From Aerococcaceae bacterium DSM 111022 (lineage in GTDB: Bacteria > Bacillota > Bacilli > Lactobacillales > Aerococcaceae): a stretch of 64,000 nucleotides of DNA. The stretch's first letter is position 1; every line of letters begins with the position of its first letter. The stretch is from positions 62,001-126,000 of the forward strand of contig JACBXO010000007.1 of NCBI GenBank assembly GCA_015863195.1. The letters are read 5' to 3'. A program made the position numbers and the translations under genes. Positions 35,281 to 44,321 of the stretch are shown here, piece by piece. Below the pieces are notes generated by a model. The model was not told the origin of the DNA and did no database searches. It was given only the letters and a program-made list of their open reading frames with translations.

Positions 35281-35547
35281 GATGGGGAGAAGAATTGGAT
35301 GGGTAGGACCGCTCTTCCTCAATACCTACCTAGATTGCAATTACTTCTTTGGCGGGTGCCATACTTTTCCTAAAAAAGCTTTAGCGTTTTAGGGGCTTTT
35401 CCTATAATAAATAGAAAATTCTGGTTATAATAATATCAAGAAACGGCAAATATTGTGGGGGAAATATTTCGATTCGGAAACGTATTCAATGTGTAGAATT
35501 GGCTGGATATGTTATATTTATATAAGAAAATTTAGGGGGTATCATTG

Positions 35548-36684
35548 ATGACAGCAAATAAATCGGTAGAGCAAACGTCTCTCGTAGATAAACTATTAAA
35601 TGGGTTGAAAGAGATTTTTGCTCCGAACTTGGTCGCATTGACCGGGGCGGGTATTTTAAAAGGGATTATCATCCTTTTACAGACATTTAATATTATCCAA
35701 CCTGAGACGGCCGAAGAATTTATTTTATATCATATTGCAGATGCGGTATTTTACTTTTTACCTGTATTATTAGCATATTCATCTGCAAAAGTATTCGGTG
35801 CGAATCAGGTGCTTGCAGCCAGTATCGCATTATTCCTGGTGCATCCAGAGTTTACAACTGCGGCAACAACAAGAACAGGTGACTTCTTTGGGATTCCAAT
35901 TACAGATGTAACTTATACATCTTCTGTAATTCCAGTTATTTTGATTGTGTGGGCGCAATCTTATATTGAAAAAGCAGTCAATAAAATCCTACCAGATATG
36001 ATTAAAGGGGTCTTTTTCCCAGTCCTTGTATTACTTATTACAGGTGTCGTTGGGGCGCTATTAATTGGACCAGTTGGGACAGTTGCCGGAGACGCGCTTG
36101 GTGGCGTGATTACTTGGTTAAACCAATTTGCTGGATGGTTAGTGTCTGCGATTCTTGGTGGATTCGGAATGTTCATCATCATGGCAGGTGGCCACTATGC
36201 ATTAATTCCAATTGCGACGCAAAACTTAGCCACATTAGGTTATGAAAACTTAATGATGACCGGTTTATTACCAGGAAATATGGCAATGGCAGGAGCGGCT
36301 TTAGCGATTGCTTTACGCACTTATTCAGACAGCTACAAACAATACTCTGTATCTGCCAGCGTAACCGCATTACTAGGTGTATCACAACCCGCACTTTATG
36401 GGGTAGCCATTCCAATTAAAAAAGCGATGACAGCCGTTATTATCGGTGGATTTATCGGTGGTCTATACGCCGGAATCGTTGGTCTAGAAGGATATGCCCT
36501 ATCTGACCCAGGACTAGCGGCACTACCAGCCTACATTTCTCCAGACGGAACTTGGGGCAACTTCATCAACGCTGTTATCACCATCTTAATTTCATTCGGT
36601 ATCTCATTCGCGATCACTTATATCGGAAAGTTTGAAGAATTACCAGAACAAGAAATTCAAGAAATCACAGCAACAGACAAATAA
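35548..36684 (+). CDS. Stand-alone PTS EIIC domain protein (glucose/beta-glucoside superfamily)
   Basis: A 378-residue membrane protein equal to the IIC domain of glucose/sucrose/beta-glucoside PTS permeases. It opens with I-F-A-P-N-L-V-A-L-T-G-A-G-I-L-K-G, the usual start of IIC after the IIB linker, and keeps G-V-S-Q-P-A-L-Y-G, close to the G-I-T-E-P-A family motif. IIB and IIA domains are missing and no gene for them lies nearby, so it must borrow partners or work without phosphorylation. The ATG at 35548 lies after AGGGGGT; a TTG at 35545 is the alternative. Confidence 0.87.
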   Translation: MTANKSVEQTSLVDKLLNGLKEIFAPNLVALTGAGILKGIIILLQTFNIIQPETAEEFILYHIADAVFYFLPVLLAYSSAKVFGANQVLAASIALFLVHPEFTTAATTRTGDFFGIPITDVTYTSSVIPVILIVWAQSYIEKAVNKILPDMIKGVFFPVLVLLITGVVGALLIGPVGTVAGDALGGVITWLNQFAGWLVSAILGGFGMFIIMAGGHYALIPIATQNLATLGYENLMMTGLLPGNMAMAGAALAIALRTYSDSYKQYSVSASVTALLGVSQPALYGVAIPIKKAMTAVIIGGFIGGLYAGIVGLEGYALSDPGLAALPAYISPDGTWGNFINAVITILISFGISFAITYIGKFEELPEQEIQEITATDK

Positions 36685-36689
36685 TTTCG

Positions 36690-36717
36690 AAGCCTTCAGG
36701 AAACTGAAGGTTTTTTT
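36690..36717 (+). terminator. Terminator of the EIIC gene
   Basis: CCTTCAG and CTGAAGG arms with a GAAA tetraloop, followed by seven T. Confidence 0.95.
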
Positions 36718-36919
36718 ATTTTTTTGGGGAAAAGGGGTAGTTACATTCTTTTTTGTCACTCCGATTATTTTACTCACAGTGATTTTTAAACCTTATAAAT
36801 CCAACTGCCATACTTTCCCGAAAGGGGTGTATAGCTTATTAATCGTATTAGGGGCGTTTTTTTGATAAAATGTAAGTGTTACCAACGGTTTGTTTGATTA
36901 TATAGAAGGAGCGAGCGAA

Positions 36920-38386
36920 ATGAAATTACCAGATAGTGGTCGTTATGAAATTGACAAGACTTTGTCAGATATGAAGCGGTCAGACTTAGGAGAACGATTC
37001 GCAGAATTGCACCGGGAATTACAAAAGACTGATAAGAGTATGTTGGTCATTATTGAGGGTTGGGAGTCGAGTGGGAAGGGATTCTTACTCAAAGACTTGA
37101 CCCGAGAGTTAGATACGCGTAAATATGAGGTGGCTGTTTTCGAGGAGACAGATACGCATGATGCGGGCTATCCTTATTTGAGACGTTTTATGAAATATGC
37201 GCCAAAAAATGGGCAAATTATGTTTTTTGACCGGTCATTTTACTATGATTTGATGAGTGAGCATCAGTGGGATACGACACCTGAAGAGTTTGATCATTTG
37301 GTTGAGGATATTCAATTTATTGAACATGCTTTGCGTGATGATGATACTTTAATTGTGAAGTTCTTCTTGCAACAAACAGAAGAGGAAATGCATGATAATA
37401 TTGAGAAATTGAAGGATGATCCATACCGCCATGTGCGTTTATCGGACCGCGATCATTATCAGTTAAAGCATTATGATAGCTTTAAGGAACATTTTGAGGA
37501 AATTATGAAAGAAACCAATGATGTTCCTTGGCGTATTTTATATGCGGATGGTAAAAAAGACCAATCGCGTGAGGCGCTGCAAATTTGTATTGATGAATTG
37601 GAATACTTTTTGGTGGCAGATGAGGTGGATACTGAGGTGGAGTTGGCTGCTTTGCCTGAGAATGATGCGTTACCTTTATCGCAGTTAGATTTATCAAAAT
37701 CGATTGATGAGGCTAAATATGATGACCTGCTTGATGAGTTGCAAGAGCGTGCCGGTGAGCTACTTTACCAGACATATATTGAGAATAAATCGGTGATTGT
37801 GGTTTATGAGGGTACGGATGCGGCTGGTAAGGGTGGTAATATTAGGCGTTTGACAAGGCAGATGGATCCGCGTGGGTATGATGTGGCGACGGTTGCTTCT
37901 CCGGATGCGTCTGAGTTGGCGCGTCATTATTTGTGGCGTTTTTACCGTGATTTTCCGTCTGAGGGGCGGATGACGATTTTTGATCGTTCTTGGTATGGTC
38001 GTGTTTTGGTGGAGCGTGTGGAGGAGTTGACTCCGGTTTATCGTTGGCAGCAGGCTTACGAGGAGATTAATCAGATGGAGCACAATTTGGTGCATCAGGG
38101 TATTTTGGTGTTGAAGTATTTGATTATTATCGATAAGGATGAGCAGCTTGAGCGGTTTAAGGATCGTCAGGAAGATCCGATGAAGCAGTATAAGTTAACG
38201 GATGAGGATTGGCGTAACCGCGAGGAGTTTGACGATTATGTGGATGCGATGAATGAGATGGTTGTGCGGACTTCAACGGATGATGCGCCGTGGTTAGTTG
38301 TTTCTGGAACCGACAAAAAATACGCCCGTATCACTGTGTTGCAGGACTTTATCAAGCGGGTGGAAGCTTATTTGAAGGATGAGTAA
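36920..38386 (+). CDS. Two-domain PPK2-family polyphosphate:AMP phosphotransferase
   Basis: A 488-residue protein made of two PPK2 domains. Domain 1 has E-G-W-E-S-S-G-K-G and F-F-D-R-S-F-Y; domain 2 has E-G-T-D-A-A-G-K-G-G, F-D-R-S-W-Y-G-R-V and the K-Q-Y-K-L-T-D lid region. Two-domain members usually move phosphate from polyphosphate to AMP, giving ADP. The C-terminal domain carries the consensus catalytic motifs; domain 1 departs from them. AAGGAG stands eight bases before the ATG at 36920, which I prefer to the frame start at 36890. It is monocistronic. Confidence 0.9.
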   Translation: MKLPDSGRYEIDKTLSDMKRSDLGERFAELHRELQKTDKSMLVIIEGWESSGKGFLLKDLTRELDTRKYEVAVFEETDTHDAGYPYLRRFMKYAPKNGQIMFFDRSFYYDLMSEHQWDTTPEEFDHLVEDIQFIEHALRDDDTLIVKFFLQQTEEEMHDNIEKLKDDPYRHVRLSDRDHYQLKHYDSFKEHFEEIMKETNDVPWRILYADGKKDQSREALQICIDELEYFLVADEVDTEVELAALPENDALPLSQLDLSKSIDEAKYDDLLDELQERAGELLYQTYIENKSVIVVYEGTDAAGKGGNIRRLTRQMDPRGYDVATVASPDASELARHYLWRFYRDFPSEGRMTIFDRSWYGRVLVERVEELTPVYRWQQAYEEINQMEHNLVHQGILVLKYLIIIDKDEQLERFKDRQEDPMKQYKLTDEDWRNREEFDDYVDAMNEMVVRTSTDDAPWLVVSGTDKKYARITVLQDFIKRVEAYLKDE

Positions 38387-38405
38387 TTTTATTAGTGATT
38401 TCAAT

Positions 38406-38437
38406 CCGTCTAGTTTAAGTGCTAGACGGATTTTTTT
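38406..38437 (+). terminator. Terminator of the PPK2 gene
   Basis: CCGTCTAG and CTAGACGG arms around eight bases, followed by ATTTTTTT. Confidence 0.92.
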
Positions 38438-38449
38438 GTGTGGAGTGGG

Positions 38450-38720
38450 GTGGTGGCGCGAATCGTGTCACTACGCCGATTAAAATTTCTGTAGTAGCAC
38501 AAATCGAGCCACTATTTCAAATGCAGTCTAACATCCAACTACAAAACTTTGGGTTAAAAAGGAAGTCAATTTCTGGAGAAATTGACGGCTACTCATAGTG
38601 TTGGTAGTGAAAAGGAGATAAGGAGCTGGAACAGGAGTCCCAAATCATCAGAACTTTGGCATGTTAGTAGAGTAGTGATGACCTAAGCGTTTTTTATCAC
38701 TAAACCTCCCCACCCAATCT
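38450..38720. repeat. Intergenic stretch with isolated palindromes
   Basis: No gene. It holds degenerate single palindromes of types seen elsewhere: GTGGCGCGAATCGTGTCAC, GTAGTAGCACAAATCGAGCC and GTCAATTTCTGGAGAAATTG (module A of the composite cassette). Confidence 0.6.
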
Positions 38721-38721
38721 T

Positions 38722-38750
38722 TTGCATTATCAGGAAGAATAGCCGATAAT
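38722..38750 (+). promoter_or_regulatory. Promoter of the formamidase-family gene
   Basis: TTGCAT (38722-38727), 17 bases, GATAAT (38745-38750). Confidence 0.7.
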
Positions 38751-38787
38751 GAGAGTATACTAATAAAAAGTTTTGGGGGAGAGAGCT

Positions 38788-39732
38788 ATGCGAATTACAA
38801 CGGATCATGTTATTTTTGAAATGAATGCAAATAATCAACCAGCTGCGCTTGTTAAATCAGGTGAGCGTTTGGTGTTTGAGACATTGGACTGTTTCTCGAA
38901 TACAGTGAAACGACCGGAAGATGTGGTTTCTTCGATTGACTTTAGTAAAGTGAATCCAGCAACGGGGCCTGTTTTTGTTGAAGGAGCCGAAGTGGGTGAC
39001 ATACTAAAAGTAACCATTCATGAAATTAATTTAGCTGACTATGGTGCTATAATTACTGCGCCAGGTTTGGGTGTTTTAGGTCACGAAGTTGAGCAAGAAG
39101 AAACAGTCATTTGCCAAGTCGTGAATGGTGAAGTGAGATACCGAGATTTCACGCTCCCACTTCGTAAAATGATTGGGGTTATTGGAACTGCGCCAGCAGG
39201 TGAGGGCGTCAATACCGGGACACCTGGCGACCACGGTGGAAATATGGATACCACTGCCATCACCGAAGGAGCTACACTTTATTTACCTGTCAATGTTCCC
39301 GGAGCACTTCTCGCACTTGGTGACTTGCATGCCACAATGGGGGATGGAGAAGTCGTAGGTGCTGGTTTAGAAATTCCAGGGGAAGTCCATCTTGATGTTG
39401 AGGTCATCAAAGATAGCCATATCCCAACGCCATTTGTTGAAACAGCAGACCGATATATCGCCATCGCATCAGATGAAACGCTCGACGCAGCCGTTGAACG
39501 TGCTACAAAAAATCTCACAACATTTATCGAAAAAGAATACTTGCAGACATTCAATTCAACAATTATGCTGTTATCCTTAGCCGGTGACGTTTCGGTATCG
39601 CAAGCTGTGAACCCGAATAAAACCGCTCGTATCGCATTAAACAAAAATATTTTCGACCACCTCAAAGAAATTCCGGCCGAAAAAGATACTCCTGTAATGT
39701 CTGACTTAGACGATCACGTAGCCGAAATTTAA
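38788..39732 (+). CDS. Acetamidase/formamidase family protein
   Basis: A 314-residue protein of the FmdA/AmdA family, which hydrolyses formamide or acetamide to the acid and ammonia. Family marks include the N-x-A-T-G-P-V-F-V-E-G-A block, the central G-D-H-G-G-N-M-D segment, and L-G-D-L-H-A-x-M-G-D-G-E with metal-binding His and Asp. GGGGGAGAG lies before the ATG at 38788; the frame start at 38773 overlaps the ribosome site. It has its own promoter and a shared convergent terminator. It could supply ammonia; no amide transporter is adjacent. Confidence 0.9.
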   Translation: MRITTDHVIFEMNANNQPAALVKSGERLVFETLDCFSNTVKRPEDVVSSIDFSKVNPATGPVFVEGAEVGDILKVTIHEINLADYGAIITAPGLGVLGHEVEQEETVICQVVNGEVRYRDFTLPLRKMIGVIGTAPAGEGVNTGTPGDHGGNMDTTAITEGATLYLPVNVPGALLALGDLHATMGDGEVVGAGLEIPGEVHLDVEVIKDSHIPTPFVETADRYIAIASDETLDAAVERATKNLTTFIEKEYLQTFNSTIMLLSLAGDVSVSQAVNPNKTARIALNKNIFDHLKEIPAEKDTPVMSDLDDHVAEI

Positions 39733-39743
39733 ATTTAAACAAA

Positions 39744-39778
39744 AAATAGACCAACTGAAATCTTCAGCTGGTCTATTA
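39744..39778. terminator. Bidirectional terminator between formamidase and gldA genes
   Basis: AATAGACCAACTGAA pairs with TTCAGCTGGTCTATT; an A tract lies on the left and T on the right, suiting both convergent genes. Confidence 0.85.
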
Positions 39779-39804
39779 TCATATTGCCATATTTTTAAAA
39801 AATA

Positions 39805-40896
39805 TTACTCATGAGATAGAGAATCAACTGCGATTATTGCATTCGCAACTTCTTTGGCCGTGATTGATGGGTCAAGGTTTTGAAGTGTTTCGCTATCGCT
39901 TGTAGCCAGTTCCCCAACTTTAACTAAGTCTTCGAAACTCGCGTTTTCTAGGTGTAAATCTTTAAGCGAAGTTGGTAATTTAATGGCTTTAAAGAAATTC
40001 ATGTATTTTAGAATAACTTCTTTCGTTTCGCCTTCAAGTACTAATTGAGTTAGGATTCCATAAGCAACTTTTTGACCATGCGACAAGTTATGAACTTCAC
40101 CATCTAAAGCCGTGAAACCATTATGGATCGCGTGAGCTGCTGCGATTCCACCATTTTCAAAGCCAAGCCCTGAAAGTAGAGTATTCGCTTCGATTACAGC
40201 ATCCACCGCAGGTGTTACAACATGCTGTTCAGCTGCTTTATATGCCGCCACTCCATGCTCAAATAATGTTTTCTCAGCGATTTCAGCAATAGCACGAGAA
40301 GCGAGAGTCGCTTTTCCACCTGCCATTGTGTCAGCGTTACGATTTTGAGCCGCTTTAGCTTCAACGAGTGTTGCCATTGCGTCCCCCATACCTGCAGCAA
40401 GGAAGCTAACGGGTGCGCCAACGATAATTTCTGAGTCCATGACAACTAAGTCAGGGTTTTTGTCATAGAATTTGTATCCTTCGAAAACACCATCGTCAGA
40501 GTAAATAACTGATAAGGCAGAAGTTGGGGCATCCGTTGAAGCAGTAGTTGGTGCAACAACTGTCATAATCCCTAAATCATTCGCAATCCCTTTAGCTGTA
40601 TCGAGCGTTTTACCACCACCGACACCTAAAACTAAATCCGCGTCTTTATCAGAAGCGATTTTTGTTAAGCGTTCGATCTCTGCATTTGACGATTCACCTG
40701 AGAATTCTTCGTAGTGGAAGTTGATATCAGCGTTATTTAAGCTATCAGTTACTTTTTCGCCAGTGATTTCCCAAACATTACTGTCAGAAATTACGAAAGC
40801 TGTTTTACCGATTTTAGCGATTTCTTCGCCTAATACATTAATTGCGCCAGCACCTTGGATATAACGACTGGGTGAAATAAATACTTTGGTTTTCAT
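39805..40896 (-). CDS. gldA: Glycerol dehydrogenase family, iron/zinc-containing
   Basis: A 363-residue GldA-like enzyme oxidising glycerol to dihydroxyacetone with NAD. It has the nucleotide motif G-V-G-G-G-K-T-L-D-T-A-K, T-T-A-S-T-D-A-P, and three metal ligands: Asp in G-M-G-D-A-M and His in A-A-H-A-I-H-N and H-N-L-S-H-G-Q. No dihydroxyacetone kinase is adjacent, so it may act on other aldehydes or diols. The promoter at 41056-41084 lies between two TCGAATTCGA sites, and the same type of site precedes the FMN reductase gene, suggesting control by one redox or electrophile sensor. Confidence 0.93.
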   Translation of the reverse strand: MKTKVFISPSRYIQGAGAINVLGEEIAKIGKTAFVISDSNVWEITGEKVTDSLNNADINFHYEEFSGESSNAEIERLTKIASDKDADLVLGVGGGKTLDTAKGIANDLGIMTVVAPTTASTDAPTSALSVIYSDDGVFEGYKFYDKNPDLVVMDSEIIVGAPVSFLAAGMGDAMATLVEAKAAQNRNADTMAGGKATLASRAIAEIAEKTLFEHGVAAYKAAEQHVVTPAVDAVIEANTLLSGLGFENGGIAAAHAIHNGFTALDGEVHNLSHGQKVAYGILTQLVLEGETKEVILKYMNFFKAIKLPTSLKDLHLENASFEDLVKVGELATSDSETLQNLDPSITAKEVANAIIAVDSLSHE

Positions 40897-41029
40897 AATT
40901 AATTGCTCCTTTTAATGTGATTCATACAAATTGTGTCTTCATTTGAAATTTTATAAAAGTTTAAAACAACATCGTTTCATTTCCATACTCATCATTAGTG
41001 CCTCCTTCGGGCATGACCTTCGAGTCTCC

Positions 41030-41135
41030 TCGAATTCGAACTATATGTTATCTTTATATTAACAAGACTTAAAAAAAGTGTCAACTGAGATGCTTTTAGT
41101 CTTGTGAGTAGATATAACATTTGCCTCGAATTCGA
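41030..41135 (-). promoter_or_regulatory. gldA promoter flanked by two TCGAATTCGA operators
   Basis: Leftward, TTGACA (41084-41079), 17 bases, TAATAT (41061-41056) is a near-consensus promoter. TCGAATTCGA occurs upstream at 41126-41135 and just past the start at 41030-41039, 96 bases apart. The core resembles the palindrome of quinone-sensing MhqR-type MarR repressors as I remember it (ATCTCGAATTCGAGAT). Confidence 0.75.
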
Positions 41136-41221
41136 AACATTTACTATAGATTTAAAATACAGAGTATTAGGAGAGTGTCAAATCGAATGCTTTTAAGATT
41201 TTAAATGTGTTTAAAGAAAGC

Positions 41222-41249
41222 GACCAGCTGATTTATTTTCAGTTGGTCT
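41222..41249 (-). terminator. Terminator after the FMN reductase gene
   Basis: GACCAACTGA and TCAGCTGGTC (leftward reading) form a ten-base stem with a weak T tail. Confidence 0.6.
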
Positions 41250-41265
41250 CTATAGTATAAAATAA

Positions 41266-41835
41266 CTATTTTTTATTGCGAATTGGTTCTAAAGCTTGTC
41301 CCCATTCAACAACGTCATCAAATAAGTTATCGAAGCGTTGGATATTGAATTCTCTTGGTGTGAACTTTCTATTTTCATCAAATTCCGCAAATAAATCGAT
41401 CGTTACATGTGTGCGAACATCAGCCATTCGTAATTCTGCTGCAATTTCACGTAACATTTGTGCCGAACGGACACCTAAATCTTTACCGTAAGAAACAATG
41501 CCTAAGGCTTTATTATTAAACTCAGTGTAGTAATATTCTAAAACATTTTTCAAGCCAGCTGTGATTGAGTGATTATATTCTGGTATAACGAAAATATATG
41601 AATCCATTTCTTTGAGTTTGGCACCTAAAGCCATTTTCGTTTCATATTCAGGTTCATCACCATTGTATCTTTGTTTATAAAATACAGGTAGTGGGTAATC
41701 TTTTAAATCAATGATTTCAAATGACAAATCTGTTTTATCTTGAGCATACTTTTCAGCTGCATCTAATAATACTTCTGCCACCGAGTTTCCAATACTTCCT
41801 TGACGAACCGACCCAATAACAATCCCTATTTTCAT
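41266..41835 (-). CDS. NADPH-dependent FMN reductase (quinone/azo reductase-like)
   Basis: A 189-residue flavodoxin-fold reductase. FMN-binding motifs are I-G-S-V-R-Q-G-S near the N-terminus and V-I-P-E-Y-N-H-S, followed by L-K-N-V-L-E-Y-Y. The family reduces quinones, azo dyes, chromate or free flavin. The AAGGAGGAATTGTA site lies before the ATG. The MhqR-like site in its promoter fits a role in quinone or electrophile defence together with gldA and the peroxidase gene next door. Confidence 0.92.
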   Translation of the reverse strand: MKIGIVIGSVRQGSIGNSVAEVLLDAAEKYAQDKTDLSFEIIDLKDYPLPVFYKQRYNGDEPEYETKMALGAKLKEMDSYIFVIPEYNHSITAGLKNVLEYYYTEFNNKALGIVSYGKDLGVRSAQMLREIAAELRMADVRTHVTIDLFAEFDENRKFTPREFNIQRFDNLFDDVVEWGQALEPIRNKK

Positions 41836-41860
41836 TACAATTCCTCCTTAATATAATTAC

Positions 41861-41913
41861 TTCGAATTAGAACTAATTTAATTAAAGTATAAATGATATA
41901 AAAAAATATGCAA
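41861..41913 (-). promoter_or_regulatory. FMN reductase promoter with TTCTAATTCGAA operator
   Basis: Leftward TTGCAT (41913-41908), 16 bases, TATACT (41891-41886), then TTCTAATTCGAA (41872-41861) just past the start. This is a one-arm variant of the TCGAATTCGA sites at gldA. Confidence 0.72.
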
Positions 41914-41953
41914 GTTTAATCACCGGAGATTTATGAATTAAGCTTGAATAGCT

Positions 41954-42424
41954 TTATAATAAAGCTTCAATCTCTTCTTTAAATTCATTGGGTTCTTTCT
42001 TAGAACTAAATCGTTTTACCACATTACCATCACGGTCGATTAAGAATTTAGCAAAATTCCATTCGATCGCTTTACCTAATGGTCCAGATTGTTGATCTTT
42101 TAAGTATTTGTAAAGAGGGTGCGCGTTTTTTCCATTGACATTCACTTTATTCATCATCGGGAAGGAAACGCCATAATTCTTCTGACAGAATTCTTCGATA
42201 TCATTGTTATCTTTATATTCCTGAGCCATAAATTGGCCACTAGGAAAACCAATCACCATAAAATCTTGTTCTTTAAATTCCTGGTATAACGATTCGAGTT
42301 GTTCAAATTGGGGCGCTAACCCACATTTACTTGCTGTGTTGACGATGAGCAATACTTTTCCTCGTGTTTGGTCGAATGAAAAATCATTTCCTGAAATGTC
42401 TTTGACTGTGAAATCGTAAATCAT
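41954..42424 (-). CDS. Glutathione peroxidase-family thiol peroxidase
   Basis: A 156-residue peroxidase. The catalytic Cys is in N-T-A-S-K-C-G-L, the tetrad Gln in F-P-S-G-Q-F and the Trp-Asn in E-W-N-F-A-K-F. The usual F-P-C-N-Q-F is F-P-S-G-Q-F, so that Cys is absent. In Gram-positives these enzymes usually reduce hydroperoxides with thioredoxin or bacillithiol-like thiols. The ATG at 42424 has AGGAGTGATTTA before it; the longer frame start at 42460 does not. It is transcribed in the same direction as the FMN reductase gene, 118 bases upstream. Confidence 0.9.
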   Translation of the reverse strand: MIYDFTVKDISGNDFSFDQTRGKVLLIVNTASKCGLAPQFEQLESLYQEFKEQDFMVIGFPSGQFMAQEYKDNNDIEEFCQKNYGVSFPMMNKVNVNGKNAHPLYKYLKDQQSGPLGKAIEWNFAKFLIDRDGNVVKRFSSKKEPNEFKEEIEALL

Positions 42425-42507
42425 TAAATCACTCCTATCTATGTTAATTATACAAGACAAATTGAATTGGTTGTAATGATGCGCCTCTTTGTTTCGAGCA
42501 GAGTGCG

Positions 42508-42516
42508 TGGTATAAT
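42508..42516 (+). promoter_or_regulatory. Extended -10 promoter of the RNA methyltransferase gene
   Basis: TGGTATAAT, an extended -10 box with perfect TATAAT (42511-42516); the -35 box is weak. Confidence 0.6.
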
Positions 42517-42561
42517 AGGATAATGACTATAAAGAGAAATTAAATACAAGAAGGTGACATT

Positions 42562-43968
42562 ATGCGTGAATATAAAGATTTTCCAACGGAAGTATTGGAT
42601 ATAACGATTCAAGAGATTAATTATAAAGGATATGGGTATGCGAGATATATCCATGAACCGGTTAATGGTTCGAATGGTAAACATTTACAATTATTGGTGA
42701 AAAATACGGTGCCTGGTGACCGTGTTCGAGTGACTGTTCCCAATGCTAGAGGGCGTGCGAAAGGTGTTTTCCATTATGATGAATTATTGGAGCCTAGTCC
42801 GGACCGTGATTTATCGATTAAATTAGGCCGTGAAGTGGCTGGTGGTGCTCCGCTTCAATATATGAAGTATGAGAAACAACTTGAATATAAAGAAAATTTA
42901 GTGAAAAAATATTTAGAAGAACAAGGTTTTGATACTGATTTAGTGAAACCAATTATTGGTATGGATGAACCAAAACGTTACCGTAACAAAATGGAATTAT
43001 CATTTGGTCGTGGTGGCGAGTTAGGGATGCATGAACAAGGTAATGCCATGCAAGTAATCGATTTGGAAGATTCTATCCTAGCGCCAGAATTAATGGTAAA
43101 AGTGAAGCATATTGTAAGTCGCTGGCAAAAGCATTGGTCGTTAGCTGGTTACAATAAAGAAACAGTCGAAGGTGACTTACGTAATTTATTAATGCGCTAT
43201 TCTTTTGCGACGAAGGAATTGATGGTCGTTGTTTATGCGACAGATAATGCAGAGGCTAGACGCAAAGAAGCGGATGATTTAGTGGAACGATTAAAATCAG
43301 AAATTGATGAATTAACGAGTTTACAATGGATCAAATACACAACCACCAATGAACGAATTTCCGCTGAAGAAACGGAAATTTTATATGGGCGAGACTTCAT
43401 TTATGACGAATTAAATGGCAATCGTTTTAGAATTTGGCCCGATACATTCTTCCAAGTTAACCCAGTCCAAGCGGAAGTGTTAGTAAATACTGCACTTGAA
43501 GCGGCTGGTGTGGATGACGAGATGGATGTTATCGACTTGTTCTGTGGAATCGGGACATTTAGTTTACCCTTTGCGCAACGTGCAAAACGCTTAGCAGGAA
43601 TTGAAATTGTTGAAAAATCAATCGAATCAGCTAAACGTAATGCGAGTGATAATAATATTGATAATACTTATTTCTTTGTGAGTGACGCGAGAAAAGGGTT
43701 GTTGAAACTTCAAGAAGAGTGGGGTACACCAAACTTATTAATCCTAGATCCACCAAGAAGTGGTGCCGGTGGTAAGATGATGCGTGCGATTGGTCGTCTT
43801 GCCCCAGAACGTGTTTTATATGTATCGTGTAGTGCGAAGTCACTAGCACTCGACTTAGTGTGGCTACGAGATTTTGGGTATGACGTTCAGGCGGTACAGC
43901 CTGTGGATCAATTTCCGAGTACTGTGCATGTTGAGTGTGTAGTATTGATGTCACGTACAGGTGAATAA
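42562..43968 (+). CDS. rlmD: 23S rRNA (uracil-5-)-methyltransferase, RlmCD/RumA family
   Basis: A 468-residue SAM-dependent RNA m5U methyltransferase. It has an N-terminal TRAM-like domain, SAM motif V-I-D-L-F-C-G-I-G-T-F, D-P-P-R-S-G, and the catalytic Cys in Y-V-S-C-S. The iron-sulfur region that reads C-G-G-C in E. coli RlmD is A-G-G-A here (V-A-G-G-A-P-L-Q-Y), so no cluster is expected. In Gram-positives one enzyme often modifies both U747 and U1939 (RlmCD). AAGGTGACATT precedes the ATG. Confidence 0.92.
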   Translation: MREYKDFPTEVLDITIQEINYKGYGYARYIHEPVNGSNGKHLQLLVKNTVPGDRVRVTVPNARGRAKGVFHYDELLEPSPDRDLSIKLGREVAGGAPLQYMKYEKQLEYKENLVKKYLEEQGFDTDLVKPIIGMDEPKRYRNKMELSFGRGGELGMHEQGNAMQVIDLEDSILAPELMVKVKHIVSRWQKHWSLAGYNKETVEGDLRNLLMRYSFATKELMVVVYATDNAEARRKEADDLVERLKSEIDELTSLQWIKYTTTNERISAEETEILYGRDFIYDELNGNRFRIWPDTFFQVNPVQAEVLVNTALEAAGVDDEMDVIDLFCGIGTFSLPFAQRAKRLAGIEIVEKSIESAKRNASDNNIDNTYFFVSDARKGLLKLQEEWGTPNLLILDPPRSGAGGKMMRAIGRLAPERVLYVSCSAKSLALDLVWLRDFGYDVQAVQPVDQFPSTVHVECVVLMSRTGE

Positions 43969-43982
43969 ACCGCATTAGAATA

Positions 43983-44026
43983 GGGTTCCTGAGCGCCTGA
44001 GAGGTGTTTGGGAACCCGTTTTTTTG
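43983..44026 (+). terminator. Terminator of the RNA methyltransferase gene
   Basis: GGGTTCC and GGAACCC arms with an inner stem, followed by GTTTTTTT. Confidence 0.85.
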
Positions 44027-44029
44027 TTT

Positions 44030-44320
44030 AATTGGATATTTTAAGTGGAAATTCGATGATTTATTGAAAAACTGGGTGTGGGTATGGGGGAACTGGTCGA
44101 AAAATAATGATGGAAAAGATTTTATTTTATTAATTTAACATTTAATCGTTTTAGCGAATATCTATAATAATAGTCCATTAAAAGAGATTTATTTTATTAA
44201 GTAGTACTATCTTTAGTTGTGATGTATAATTTATTTATGTTCAGTTAAGAAGGGGGCTTTTTGTATTATATTAGTCAAGAAACAATGACGAATTGCAATA
44301 ATTATTGCGACAATTTTTTA
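44030..44320. other. Intergenic, no gene seen
   Basis: AT-rich. The only structure noted is the perfect 14-bp palindrome GCAATAATTATTGC at 44295-44308, next to the IS30 remnant. Confidence 0.5.
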
Positions 44321-44321
44321 T

